From positions 56,534 to 120,533 of the forward strand of contig CAJNYU010002386.1 of NCBI GenBank assembly GCA_905331475.1: a DNA stretch of 64,000 nt, in the 5' to 3' direction. The translations under genes and the position numbers were made by a program. Below are positions 1 to 12,584 of the stretch, piece after piece. Position 1 is the first letter of the stretch. Every line of letters starts with the position of its first letter. The notes beneath the pieces are model-generated. The model was not told where the DNA came from, ran no database searches, and was given only the letters and a program-made list of their open reading frames with translations. This DNA comes from Rotaria socialis. Its lineage: Eukaryota; Rotifera; Eurotatoria; Philodinida; Philodinidae.

Positions 1-259
1 ATGTACATATATATCGACATTAGTCGACCTGGTAAGGAGACAGTCAGATAAATAAAAGGGATTTAACAACATATAATCTGTACTAATACACAATATGATG
101 AAGATGATGATGTATATATATATATGAGAGTTATCTACTAATCTTGGAAAAACAAGATATACAAGAAAATTAGTAGCATATAAAAGATAGTAAATATGAT
201 TCTCGTTGATACTTAAACTTTTCTTAAACATAATGAAAGCTATTATATTTTAGAATACC

Positions 260-290
<31 letters not shown>

Positions 291-587
291 GAATCTTTCA
301 CTAGATGACGCTAGGTGATATCTATTCCACAAGGAAAAATTCACTGAAAATCAACCAATAAAAATTTAATGTCAATTGCCCGACATGTGTTTATTTGTGT
401 GCTCGTTCGCTCGTATGTCCGTTTGTGTATAGCCATTGAATCTTTTTTTTCCTTCTATATCGTCATCTTTTTCAATTTAATACTTTTTAGAATGAGCCTC
501 GATGTAAATATAACATGCTCGATTTTGATGGATTTTACTTAATTTGAAATCTGTTCTTTTTTAATAATTCAATATCACTCACTTTAA
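1..587. other. Upstream flank of the PTPR gene, no gene seen
   Basis: AT-rich DNA with stop codons in all frames. It holds a (TA)n microsatellite at about 264-290. The T-rich 420-580 stretch just before the first ATG of the phosphatase gene is the likely promoter/5'UTR, but I see no definable promoter element. Confidence 0.5.
264..290. repeat. (TA)n microsatellite
   Basis: Uninterrupted run of about 13 TA dinucleotides. Confidence 0.9.
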
Positions 588-3500
588 ATGATGATCAACG
601 CTCAGATTTTTGTTTATTTTTTTCTTATCTTGCAATTTTTAATATTATCCTTAATTAATGCAACAACAATTCATGAAATTAATGAAGCAATATTTCTCGA
701 TCCACGTACACAATCAGCACTAATATATTGCCCATTAGATGCTACATATACTGCCGATATACAATGGTACGATGTGGTCAATCGTCGTTATGAATTAGAA
801 CATGGACGTTACTATCGTATTAATGGTTCACATCCATTTGATCGAGAATTTATTTGTTCAGCTGTCTCACAGCCAGGAAGTGAAACTTATGAAAAGTATC
901 GAATTAAAATTCGTACATATGGTAAGACGACAATAGATAATACATTCAAGAAAAAAAAAGAAGTTCTCACATCATTTTTCTATAAGAATTCTGCGACAAA
1001 TGTAATTACCATGACAAACGAATAGATTAGTACAATAAGGTCAAGAGTCCTAGAAATAAAAATGTCATGGTTCAAAAGAAAAAAAAAGAAGTACTTGTAT
1101 AATATAAAGGGACATGCAATATTAGTGTAAATACCCGGAAGCTGTTAGCGTAATCCTTCTGGGATTAAATATATAAAATACGATGCATCTGGTGTTATTA
1201 ACAGTAGGGAGTTTGTTGTATTCGATCACAATGTTCTCTACGACCATGTCACTTAATCTTTCATAATAGTCTAAATTGTTCGTTCTATGATTTGAATCTA
1301 TTTTAGACCGTCCACTAAATGTACGACAAGCTTTTATTCGAAATATAACTAATACCAGTATAACTATTGATTGGGAAGACGATAGTTATAATCAAAATGC
1401 CAATATATCCTATTATGAATTAGTTTTAAAGTATGTGATGAAAAATCTTATCAGAGAAATAACAATTTCCTATTTTTTTCTCTTTAGATGTAATAATACA
1501 ATACAATATCGAACATTAATCAATGGTTCATTGGCAAGCTACACATTTCCTTCGCTATTTCCAAATACAATTTATTCAATTGACATATCAGCAGTCGACA
1601 CATGGAAACGTTATAGTGGTAGTATAACTATCAATGGTACAACATTATCATCAACGAATTCTAATGAATTTAAAAAGTCCTATCAATTCGTTGATCATAA
1701 CTTAATTGATCAATCAGTATCATGTTATCGACTTGACAATCAATTGTTATTAATTGAATTTAATAATTCACAATTACTATCCGTACAACGCATTTATAAT
1801 GTAACAATTTATGACTATCAAGATTATGTAGCATATACAGATAATCATTATAATCAACAATATTATTTAACAACAAAAACATTAAATTCATTTATTTATC
1901 GTTTAAAACGTAAAAGTTTAACGTTTAAAATAAAATTTATTTTTTCAACAAATCAATTAGAATATGTTGAAACGATCGTTAAATATTGTGATGATTTTTA
2001 TCCGATCTATTCGCCATTAACTTGTTCAATAAAATCAACCGGCGTCAATAATCATCATTTAATGATACACATGCAATTATATAATAATGATAAACAAATT
2101 AATTCGCTTAAGCCCTATAATGTTTTTTATAAAACAAGTCGAACACATTTTACTAAAAGGAATATTTATGATATTCAAAAAGTAAGTTTTTCTCTTCGAA
2201 GAACAGCAACATATTGTATCGATAAAAGACTGATGTCTTAAAAGTGTTTATTTCACTTAGTAAAGCGATCAATGTTTTATGTTTATAGAGGCTTTGTTAA
2301 TGGCAAATTTGTTCATATAAAAAATATTACAAGATAGTTTAATTCTTTTGCGCTTATAGCGTTCATATAGCCAAATTGATGTTTAGTCGAGCATGGTAAT
2401 AGCTTATACGGATGTTGATTAAGGCGATGATATGAGAAAAACTTAGATGAAATCATCGAACTATGGACAAAAAATTGAATAGCATGATAATTCAATTTTC
2501 GCTTTTGTATTGTTTCTGGATTATAACGGGTCTAATCGAGAGAATCTCGCTTTTTCTATAAAAATCGATAAGATGAATATCCCTATCAGTCTCTAAATCT
2601 TCTATACGTGCTCTTTTGCATGCGCCTCCGATGACCATTGACATCACTGTATGAACCAATTAAGTCGACATTCAACGAAAAGGTTTTAGTCTTTCTTGCT
2701 TGAGTTAGAACATTTCGGAAAATAATAAAATTCTATTTTTAGTATGTCAGTGTAAATGTCATTGATGTAAAAGATAATTATTCGGTTATCGTGGAAAATA
2801 ATCTCATTGGTAGTAATTCCAATGAAAAAATCAATATTTCAATTCTATGTCCAATTACTCGAATAGGTTTGAATTTGTTGTTTTACTTTTATGTTCATAA
2901 TTAAAACTATTTATTTTTAGCAGCTATCTCTCGAGTAAATGCGAAGCGTGAAAATCGAATATTATTTGGTATTGTCGCCGGTCTTGTTTTATCGATTATT
3001 AGTCTTATTGCATTGGCATTTTTTATTGCCTATCGAAAGTAAGAAGAAGAGTTTTGATTTTATTTGACAAAAATTTTGTTTCGCAGAGGATTAATGCCGG
3101 ATTGTCGTCGAATGATACTTCATTATGCATATTTAATTCGTAAAAAGCATCATCCAAGATCAAACCTTGTCCAAGCAAATGGTTCTATCGATGGTAATGC
3201 TAGTAATGCAAATAGTGTCAATTATTTCGATGCGAATTATAGTAAGTTAACTATTTGTTTATGGTTTTATTTGAGATTTTTGTTATATAGAAGACTTTGA
3301 CTCAACATCAATACCAATCAATCAATTTACTGGTTATGTAGGTCGAATGCATAAAGATGGAGATTTTGGTTTTGTTCGACTATTCGAAGTTCGTATTTGT
3401 TCATCGACCGAAAAATAAAAATTGTAATATCGACTATATATTTGTTTTTAATAGGATGTTTGTGAAGTATCGAAAACTTATACATTTCCTGCTGATGTTT

Positions 3501-5970
3501 CACAATTGGAATATAATAAAGCCAAGAATCGTTATACAAATATTTTAACATGTATATATTTGAAATTAACAAAATGGAATTGAATGTAGGATTATCTGTA
3601 TTTTAGATGATCATTCACGTGTTAAATTATCAAGTGACGATCGAGATGGTCGAGGAAATTATATTAATGCGAATTATGTCGATGTAAATATAGGATGATT
3701 TGTGCAAAGCTGTTAGAATAATCTGTTTATTTAGGGGCATCATAAAGCTAATGCTTATATAGCAACACAAGGACCTATGCCGAATACAATCAATGATTTT
3801 TGGTAAAAATATTATTTTCTTGTTGAACATAGAATTTATTTAAATTATAATAGGAGAATGATATGGGAAAAAGATGTTAGTGTATTAGTCATGATTACAA
3901 ATATAAAAGAACGTGGACGAGTAAGTTTAGTGGATAGAATATTCTGATGAAACATTTGAAATTTTTAGGTAAAATGTGATTTATATTGGCCACAAGAAGG
4001 TAGCGAAACTTATGGTAATATTCAAGTCACATTAGTTAGCACAATTTCCTATGCTTATTATGTGAAAAGAATATTTGCAATTCGATCGAAAAATAATAGA
4101 AAGGTAATTTTGTTCGTTTGCGTGACAAATTTTAATAGTCATTTTTATTTTTATAGCGTATTGCTTTTGAACGTCTTGTTCATCATTTTCATTATACCGA
4201 TTGGCCTGATCATGGTGTACCATTATTTACATTACCTGTTCTTTCATTCATCCGTCGTTCATCAGCCTGTAATCCTGAAACAGGTGGTCCTATTGTTGTT
4301 CATTGTTCAGCTGGTGTTGGTCGTACAGGAACATATATTGTTGTTGATACAATGTTAAAAAAGATTCGCGAACAACATTCATTAAATATTCCATCGTTTT
4401 TAAAACATATTCGACAACAACGCAATTTTCTTGTTCAAACCGAAGAACAATTCATATTTATCTATGATGTTCTTCTAGAAGCAATTCAATTATTAAATAT
4501 TGGTTATAATGATTTAGAATTAACAGAACATAATTTTGATTATATTATACAAATGTTAGATTATTTTGATAAAGATTCAAATTTAACACGTTTAGATAAA
4601 CAATTTCAATTAGTAACCTTGCAAAATAAAGTCAATGATTTTCAATTATCATTTGGGCAAATGGATGAAAATTTATCTAAAAATCGTACACAAGCAATTC
4701 TACCTTATAACCCATGTCGAGTGATACTATCGACTGAAAGAAAACAATCCGATGTTGAATATATTAATGGAACATATATGCATGTAAGTATTGCAATGCG
4801 GATGGACATCGGTTGTCTTACTCATTGTATTTCGATTTTCATATGTTTAGGGTTGTCATCGTGTTGATGAATTTATAGTTACTCAACATCCTATGATGAA
4901 CACGATAACGGACTTTTGGCAAATGATTTGGAATACAAATGCAAGCATCATCGTTTCTCTATATGCTGATGAAAAATCTCAAGTATGCATTTTGCATAAT
5001 TACCAATAAAATCAAAAGTATAGAAAATAATACTTTTTTTCTTTTTGAAAGGCTGATGTACCTGATTTTTGGCCATTACCAAATCAAATAATGGATTGTG
5101 GAAGTTTTAGTGTTTCTTTAATTGATGAACGTTTCGAATGTGAATATATCCATCGAGATTTTTTACTTCAATCAACTGAGGTTCGTACAAAAAAAAATCT
5201 AGAAATTAAAATTCTTGTTTTTTCTCTTTAACAGGAGGATTATGAATTACGGGTTAAAATTGTTTCAAGTACCTATTGGCCAGATGCTTGTTCACCTCTG
5301 AAAGCATCATTTAATCTTATAAATACAATACGAAAATTACGAATGAACATAAAATCGAATGGTCCAATTGTTGTTCATGATCTGTTCGGTGGTCATCGAG
5401 CTGGTTAGTTTTTTTTCTCTTCAATTCTTCACTATATTTATCTATGATCTTTTAGCTACTTTTTGTGCTTTGTATACAATGACTGAACAAATGGAACTTG
5501 AAGGTATATTGAACATCTATGAATTAGCTAAACTCTATCATATCAAACGTTCTGGCATATGGCGACATAATGTAAGAAAACAACACTTCATCTTTTCAAT
5601 AAACATTTACTGTTTTTTCTCTCTCTATCGTTTATTAAAGGGTGATCTATTCTTTCTGTATCGTTGTGCGGAAGTGCTTTTTCGTGAAATAAAATTACCA
5701 ACAGCCTATAATCAAAATCAATCCTCAAGTTATCATCGTCGCTATTTACCTCATCAATATATCGCCTCTCAACGTGTTGAAGAACCTGTTTCTTTGGAAT
5801 CCTACACATCTACATCTATTCAACCTATACCTGCACCCTCAACATCAGCTTTTGCTAATGTTGCTCAAACTTTTATGGATTCATTTTCTAAACGACGTCA
5901 AAAATCACGTAGTTATCGCTCACAAGCATTGAAAAAAATTCTTTTTCTGAATAATGAATCACCACTTTAA
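588..5970 (+). CDS. Receptor-type protein tyrosine phosphatase (Ig/FN3 ectodomain, TM, D1 + inactive D2)
   Basis: Eighteen-exon model: 588-921, 1307-1430, 1488-2181, 2743-2866, 2921-3038, 3087-3241, 3291-3388, 3455-3551, 3607-3683, 3735-3802, 3854-3920, 3969-4103, 4157-4783, 4851-4982, 5052-5180, 5235-5403, 5456-5571, 5641-5970 (about 1197 aa, frame kept at every junction). Order: signal peptide, an Ig-like segment with a Cys-Trp-Cys pattern, FN3-like segment(s), one TM helix (exon 5, about 2970-3030), then two phosphatase domains. D1 has [22 protein letters not shown], the WPDHG loop (exon 13) and the P-loop [10 protein letters not shown] at about 4300-4330. Its Cys nucleophile and Arg are intact, so D1 should dephosphorylate phosphotyrosine on the cytoplasmic face. 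D2 has HDLFGGHRA where HCxxGxxR is expected, so it lacks the nucleophile and is probably regulatory. The ectodomain is too divergent to place in a vertebrate PTPR subtype. Confidence 0.9.
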
Positions 5971-7063
5971 TGGTCGCTAACGATCTAATAGGAAAAAAAA
6001 GAAAGTTTTTTGTGTATATTTTTTATGTAATTAGAATAGACGTTTGATGTTCTTTTTTTTAACAGTGTGTTCATTATTGGTATGTTCGTTTTGTTTTTTT
6101 AGCGGTATGATATAATAATTGCTTTGTTTTTCAGTGTCAGATATATGCTATTGCTAGAGGGTTGTGTTTAATTTGTTGTAATATGTTTAACATTTTATTT
6201 CTTGACGTTGTATGTCAGTAAAAACAAATAAAGAAATTTACTCTGAATTTAATATATACAAATGAAACTAATAAGAGAAAAATTTTATTTTAGTCTATAA
6301 TAAGACTTAAACATGAAAATTTGTCATATAACTCTAATGAGTGTGTACTTTAAAAATATACAAGAATTAAAGTAATTGATTTGAAATCGTTACGGTATCT
6401 TAAATATGATTGATATCACTATTTAAAGTATTAGTACTATAATGATATTTACCAAGAGATTGAGTTCAGAGTTACAGATCTAGATGATCAATATTAGTTG
6501 GATTTTAGCCAAAAACATAATTCTAAAATCATTACAACATTTAGTGTGAATATCATCAAGAAATCTTCGAAATATTATTCAGAACAAGGCGTGCTACTTT
6601 ATCTTTACGTTGTAAAAATAAACATCAGATGAAGAATTCAGGTCGATAAATCCCACATCGAATCCGATAAGATCCTACTGCATGTGAGTCGGATCGGATG
6701 GGTTCCGATTGGTTCCCACTGTTGGATTGCTCGACCTGGGAATTAAAGAAATCGGTAAATCCCAAGTAGATCAATAGGATTTCATCTCAGCAATATCACT
6801 TCACCATGTGGTATGATTGCAAACAGAACCTGATTTCATAAAACAGTAGGTTCTCAAAGCTCTGCTATCTGTTTACGATATTATAGTAAATCTTCGGATT
6901 TTTTTCAAATTTTTCATTCACAGTCTCAAACATACACTGTTTAATGTTAGCAATTGCAACACATCGCAACTGAAGTAAAACGTACCTAAATGTTTTATAT
7001 GCGAGAAAAATAAAGACAATTGATATACATGCGAGGGTTACTCAAAACAATTTTGTGTTACAG
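5971..7063. other. 3'UTR and intergenic DNA
   Basis: The first 260 nt are probably the phosphatase 3'UTR. From about 6600 to 6800 the DNA is less AT-rich and carries two similar words (around 6644 and 6752, of the form ATCGrTAAATCCCA). No open frame or known repeat was recognised. Confidence 0.4.
6227..6232 (+). terminator. Candidate polyadenylation signal of the PTPR gene
   Basis: AATAAA about 257 nt after the stop codon, followed by AT-rich sequence. It is the first good signal downstream of the gene. Confidence 0.5.
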
Positions 7064-8643
7064 ATTTACCAAAACATCACCAAGAACATGTATTAGAACT
7101 AGAACAAAAAATTAAGCAAAGAGCAGAAGATTGTCGCCAAACATTATTTCAATCGAAAGATGAGAATATTATTGAAATGAACAGGAAATTAAACCAATTC
7201 ATTGCTGACTTGAAAAAAATGCGAGCAGATGATGATTTCAATGAAATTCATTTAAATCGTTTATAAACAAAATATCAATTACAAACAAAGCTTCAGTTTT
7301 AGGTTAGTGTGACAAATTAATCTGTCTTATGACAAAGTGATAACGGTGAAATGAGCGGCCACGGTGGTGGGTGTGCAGCAGATTGTGTTGGATACAGAGT
7401 TTCACCCTCTATCGAACCATCGCGGTTCCGATGGAGAGAGCCCACAAAAATCGAGATGTGGGAGTTATCATCCCTCCATTAAACAACAAATTTTCATTTT
7501 TCTCCAGCGAAAATATCACATTTCTTTTGCTTCTTACTTTCTTTTTAACAAGATTTTCTTCAACATCCTTCGAGAAAAATAAGTTTGGATTCCGTGTACA
7601 TGCGGGAGTGGGAATGAGTGAGGGTCTGCAGTGATAATGGGTACGATATAATACTTTTTGGAAGAATTGACTTTTCATTAGCACACTAAAGATACTCATC
7701 AATACTCACAACCACACCCTCTATATTCCTATTCTTCTATCATTTTCTCTGGCTTCAATATTTTAGTATCGAAACCAGCATTCATTCCACTACGTAGCTG
7801 TTCAGTAGACATTCATTCAAATGCTCAATGGAAACAGGATGGTCTCACTGTAGCTGGAGGGAATGGACAGGGTAATAGAATGAATCAACTCTTGAATCCA
7901 TGAGGTTTATATGTTGATGATGATCAAACTGCCTATGTCGCTGATGCAGCAAATCACCGTGTTGTGAAATGGAAGTCAAGTGCGACGAGTGGTGAAGTAG
8001 GTACTAGTGGAAATGGATACCGGAGAGGGGCTCTTCAATTGCCTCGCTCATTTGATGTGATTGTCGACAAAGAGAGAGAGATAGTCTCATTATCTGCGAT
8101 TATACAAGTAGAAGTATGGTTTGATGGCCTTTTAAAAACGGAACAAGCAGAGAAACTATCATCTGGGACGCCAATTGTACCGGTTTGGCAATGAACAAGA
8201 ACGGATCTCTCTATGTTGTTAACAATGGAAATGTTGAAGCGAGACGATATCCAAGAGGAGAATCTCAAGGAACAGTGGTTGCAGGTGGTAACGGACGTGG
8301 AAATCATCGTGTGATGAAATGGATGGAAGGTGAAAGACAAGGCATTGCCATGACTGGTGGCCAAGAACAAGGAAATGGTCTTACACAATTGTCATATCGT
8401 GAAGGAGTCGTTGTCGATCAACTGGGCACTGTGTATGTAGCTGACTCAATGAATCATCGAATTGTGCGTTGGCCAAAAGGAGCCACACAGGGAAGTGTCA
8501 TTGTTGGTGGAAAGGTTGAAGGAGGAGAATCGAATCAACTCTACGCGTCAGTCGGTTAATCATTTGATCAATACAGTAATCTCTATGTCGTTGACAACGG
8601 AAAACGTCAAGTACAAAAATTCAATATTGATCCAAATCCATAA
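7064..8643 (+). pseudogene. Coiled-coil / NHL-repeat protein pseudogene (bdelloid TRIM-NHL-like)
   Basis: Two relics lie in collinear order. 7064-7266, after a good acceptor, encodes a charged helical coiled coil ending at a TAA. After 7767, also after a good acceptor, come NHL beta-propeller repeats: GLYVDDDQTAYVADAANHRV, TVYVADSMNHRIVRW and SNLYVVDNGKRQVQKFNI. The lesions are clear. There is an in-frame TGA at 7901-7903 inside the first repeat, and a frame change in the GAGAGAGAGA tract at about 8071-8081. In the new frame a TGA follows where the family has Arg-Trp. One repeat is missing between GGNGRGN and HRVMKW (about 8290-8315), and there is another stop at about 8557. Intact relatives would be soluble propeller proteins. 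The 7270-7766 interval is presumably a degraded intron. Confidence 0.8.
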
Positions 8644-9606
8644 ACTAACCTATCAAATATACTCTGTATTGAAACTTTTATCGTTTCTATTTTGTAACTG
8701 AATCTTGTATAATAATACTAATAAACTGTGCAATCATAAATCCAAATAACCTAAGCCTAAGATATCAAGCAAACTTGCATTCCAACATAAACTCCATCCG
8801 TGAGAAAATAGATAGTTGACGGATGACACGCCAATATAACAGTCGCCATCCGGTTCGGTATATACGATTTGAACCTATACTAGGAAATATATATGCAAAC
8901 ATGTGAATCAACGAAACTAAACCATTTTATAAATGCGTACGATCCCTTCCCGTACACTATACTGATGCATAAACCAACCCGTCAAAGCTTCACTGTACAT
9001 TTATTTTTATTTTTGTTTTAAAATAAAGAAATATACACATGATTGATGAAGTAGTTTATCTCATACTTGGTCTATTCAATTACATTTCATCAAACAACGT
9101 TAATTGCGAGGAAGAATCGATCTTAGCCATGAGTCTCTTTAGAATTCGAACATGACCTTAGAAAAAGATTGAAAACAGGTATCCATAAAGGTATGACATC
9201 TATAGTTGAATTTATTGATCGAAAAATATAATTTGTATGATAAAAATATCTTTTGAATATTGATTCATTTTTATTAAATAACTTATTTTTCTTCATCTCA
9301 TTGCTTCCCATCCATTGAATACCATTAAAAATGTCCACCTGCATATATACATATATTTTTTTCTCTTTCAAAAAGCATATATATATATATACATACATAT
9401 GCCTCATCTTTCTCTCTCTAGAGTAATCTTTTTAACCGTCCATCCGTAATCAATCACTTAAATTTGACGCTTGTTATCAATCAGTGTCATCAAGCATAGT
9501 TTTTTTTTCATTTTCACATCGATTGAAATTTAAACATCAGGTAAAATCATTTTTGTTTTCTTCTTTGCTAATCAATTGCTATGGATATGTATTAGTTTTA
9601 TACAAA
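8644..9606. other. Intergenic, promoter side of the Bicaudal-D gene
   Basis: AT-rich, with TA-rich runs near 9370-9400. There is a CT-rich stretch at 9405-9420. A possible 5'UTR intron starts at the gtaaaatc at 9541 and ends at the AG before 9596, eleven nt upstream of the chosen start codon. No other gene was seen. Confidence 0.45.
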
Positions 9607-12584
9607 ATGACAACAACAGAAGATGAAGATCCATATATTCAAATAGCTAAATTACATTCAGCTAATTTACAAGCAGCCGAATATGGTCTCGCCTTAATTG
9701 ATGAAAAGAAAGTTTTAGAATTACAACACAAAGAATTAGAAAATGAGCATGAATTACTTAAATTAGAATTTGAACAATTGAAAACTCAATTAAAAACATT
9801 ACAAGTTAATAAGCGTGAAGCAACATTGAAAGGTGAAACGAATGAAGAAACATTATTACATGAAAAACTAGCCCGTGAGAAATATCTAACGGAAGAGATT
9901 GTTCGTCATGAACATGAATTACGTTTATTAAAACATGACAATGAACGGTTGCATACAGAAAATGAAAAGTTTTCCGTAAATTGTCAAGAACTAACTGAAC
10001 GTATTCATGAGTTCGATGAATTAAAAGTCAAATTAAAGTACGAATTAAAAGAAACTAAAGCACAAGAACAACGACTTATCGATGCCAATACTGAGTTGGA
10101 AGAAGATAATGTTGCATTACAACAACAAGTACAAAAATTAAGAGAAAATCTTGTTGATTTCGATGGATTAAAACATGAAAATAAACAATTGCAAGAAAAT
10201 GTAAGTTAAATCAGTAGAAAAAATGCTTATATTTAATCATGTATCAATATAGATCGATGATCTACATCGTATGATGAAAGAACTTGAATCTCTAAAAGCA
10301 ATAGCTGAATCTCAATTAATTGAATTACACAATAGTCTTCGTGATGAACGTGAACAAAAACACATCTATAAACAACAATTAGATCATCGAATTCAACAAG
10401 TAATTCATAAATCAATTTTTGTTTTTATTCTATTTGCCTCCTGTTTTTTTTTTCTATGAAAGGAATCTCGTCGAAATCTAGATTCATTACGTATGACATT
10501 GAATGGCCACAGTAGTACACATACGGATGATGATTATCTAATTGAGGGTGACGATGATATTGAAGATGATGACACAAGTCGTGTTCCATCGTCAACGGAA
10601 TACAGTGATACGTTTGAAAACGATCAACAAGAACAACAACCTGTTGGAAATCTATTTAGTGAAATTCACGGAAATGAAATCCGTAAACTTGAACTTGAAT
10701 GTTTACAATTATCGCAGATAAAATCATCACTCGATAATCAATTGTTAACTATAAATGAGAAAACGAAAATTCTTTCGCATAAAATTCAACATCTTATGGA
10801 TATTGTAATACCAAATAAACAACTGTCAACAGAATCTAATTCCGATGATACTGATAATCTATTGGTAAAAGCCTTGGAATCCATTGAACAAATCGATTCA
10901 ATTGTGCATAAAAATCTTCATCTATTTAATGGTGATCAAGATTTATTGAAAAAAAAATCCGATGAACAAGAAAACTTTATTATTAAATTAAAACAAGACA
11001 ATAATATTCTCATGAAACAGTGCAATGATTCTCAAACACTCTTTAGTAAAACTCATGATAATTTAGTAAGAAATTTTCAAAATGAAAAATTTTCTCTTTC
11101 GAAATATCGCTTTTTTTTCTTCTGCGCTATTCTTTAGATGGCTTTAAGCGAAGAATTAGAAACGCTTCACAAATATATTTATACATCGAATGGTTTATCT
11201 ACATCAATGAATGATTTTGAAATACGAAAACAACAATTATTAAATTCAAATAATAAAATTATTGATCCATTGATAAATCAACAACTATTAGAAATTCTTC
11301 AAGAACAAGTGAAACAACTCAAACAATCATTTGATCATATTTTATCTAAGACAAAACAACAGTCCAGAGATCAATCATCGAATATTGAAAATATACCGCC
11401 AACTAATGAACTACCGAACGATACCAAAGAATTACAAGATCAAGTAAGAATATTCTCTATAGGAATTAGATTAATTGCATCAAAATATTTTTTCTCTCTA
11501 TTTAGATAATCAAAATACGTTCATTATTAACTACGAAACGTGAACAAATTGGTACATTACGTACGGTCCTTAAAGCTAATAAACAAACAGCAGAAGTTGC
11601 ATTAGCTAATTTGAAATCGAAATATGAAAATGAGAAATTAATTGTTACTGAAACAATGTCAAAATTACGTAATGAATTAAAATCATTAAAAGAAGATGCA
11701 GCAACATTTGCATCATTACGTGCTATGTTTGCTGCACGTTGTGATGAATATGTTACACAATTAGATGAACTACAACGGCAAGTTCATGCTGCTGAAGAAG
11801 AAAAAAAAACTCTCAATTCTTTACTTCGTATGGCTATTGAACAAAAACTTGCTCTAACACAAAAACTCGAAGATCTTGAAATGGACAATGAACGAGCACA
11901 TACGACTGTTAGTGTTTCAAAACGTTCAAATAATCTCAATAATAATCCATCATCGGCAACAGCAACATCGCCTGTTTCATCGGGACCAACACTTGGATTA
12001 TCAACAACAGCTTCAATTAATAATACAAATATAAATCACAATATTAGTAACAATGGACCCATACAGGAACTCAGACGAGGAAGATTTATACCGCCTAGAG
12101 TAAGTTTTATAATTTATATATCAGTTATTTCAATAAAATTGAGTATCAAAGCAACTTATTTTCATCGTCTAATATATTATATACATATTTCAGATGATGC
12201 AAGCTCTTGCATCAAGCAGAAATCAACAACTACAAAACAAACGATAGAGAAATATTCAGTACGAAAAGCAAAACAAAAAAAAAATACACGATGTTCAGTT
12301 TTCTAATGTTGCTATGATTAATTAACATTGATAAGCACCTATAACGAATGATGCATGGTTTTTTGTTCGGATAATAAGTTTTGTTTTAAAAAAAAAAGCA
12401 ACATTGCACATAGATAAAACATTAAACAAACCTATCGCATGATGAACACTGTGTGTGTGTGTTTAATATTCATTAAGTTTAAACGAACAATTTAATATAC
12501 GAATTCATATTTTAGGTTCGTCAACAAAAATCATTTCCTAATACAAGTCCACAAACACCAACCTCATCGAAATGGGGTCACTAA
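9607..12584 (+). CDS. BICD: Bicaudal-D family dynein adaptor
   Basis: Exons 9607-10200, 10253-10399, 10463-11065, 11138-11443, 11506-12099, then 12194-12247 (stop TAG), giving 765 aa. An alternative last exon is 12516-12584. BICD proteins link cytoplasmic dynein-dynactin to Rab6/RNP cargo. The N-terminal coil carries [15 protein letters not shown], the conserved AAxxG dynein light-intermediate-chain contact (CC1 box). The exon 2-3 region matches the CC1/CC2 linker ([11 protein letters not shown], then STEYSDTF). The C-terminal coil has the hallmark segments [40 protein letters not shown] and [20 protein letters not shown], which form the cargo-binding domain. The start is the ATG followed by [11 protein letters not shown]; an upstream in-frame ATG at 9484 would add a non-conserved hydrophobic leader crossed by a likely 5'UTR intron. 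Length is slightly short for the family. Confidence 0.92.
12516..12584 (+). other. Alternative terminal exon of the Bicaudal-D gene
   Basis: Preceded by a consensus acceptor (TTTTAG). It is in phase 0 with the donor at 12100 and encodes 22 residues (starting [12 protein letters not shown]) ending in TAA. Exon 12194-12247 is also in phase 0 and ends in its own stop, so the two are mutually exclusive C-termini, or the first is a retained cryptic exon. Confidence 0.55.
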
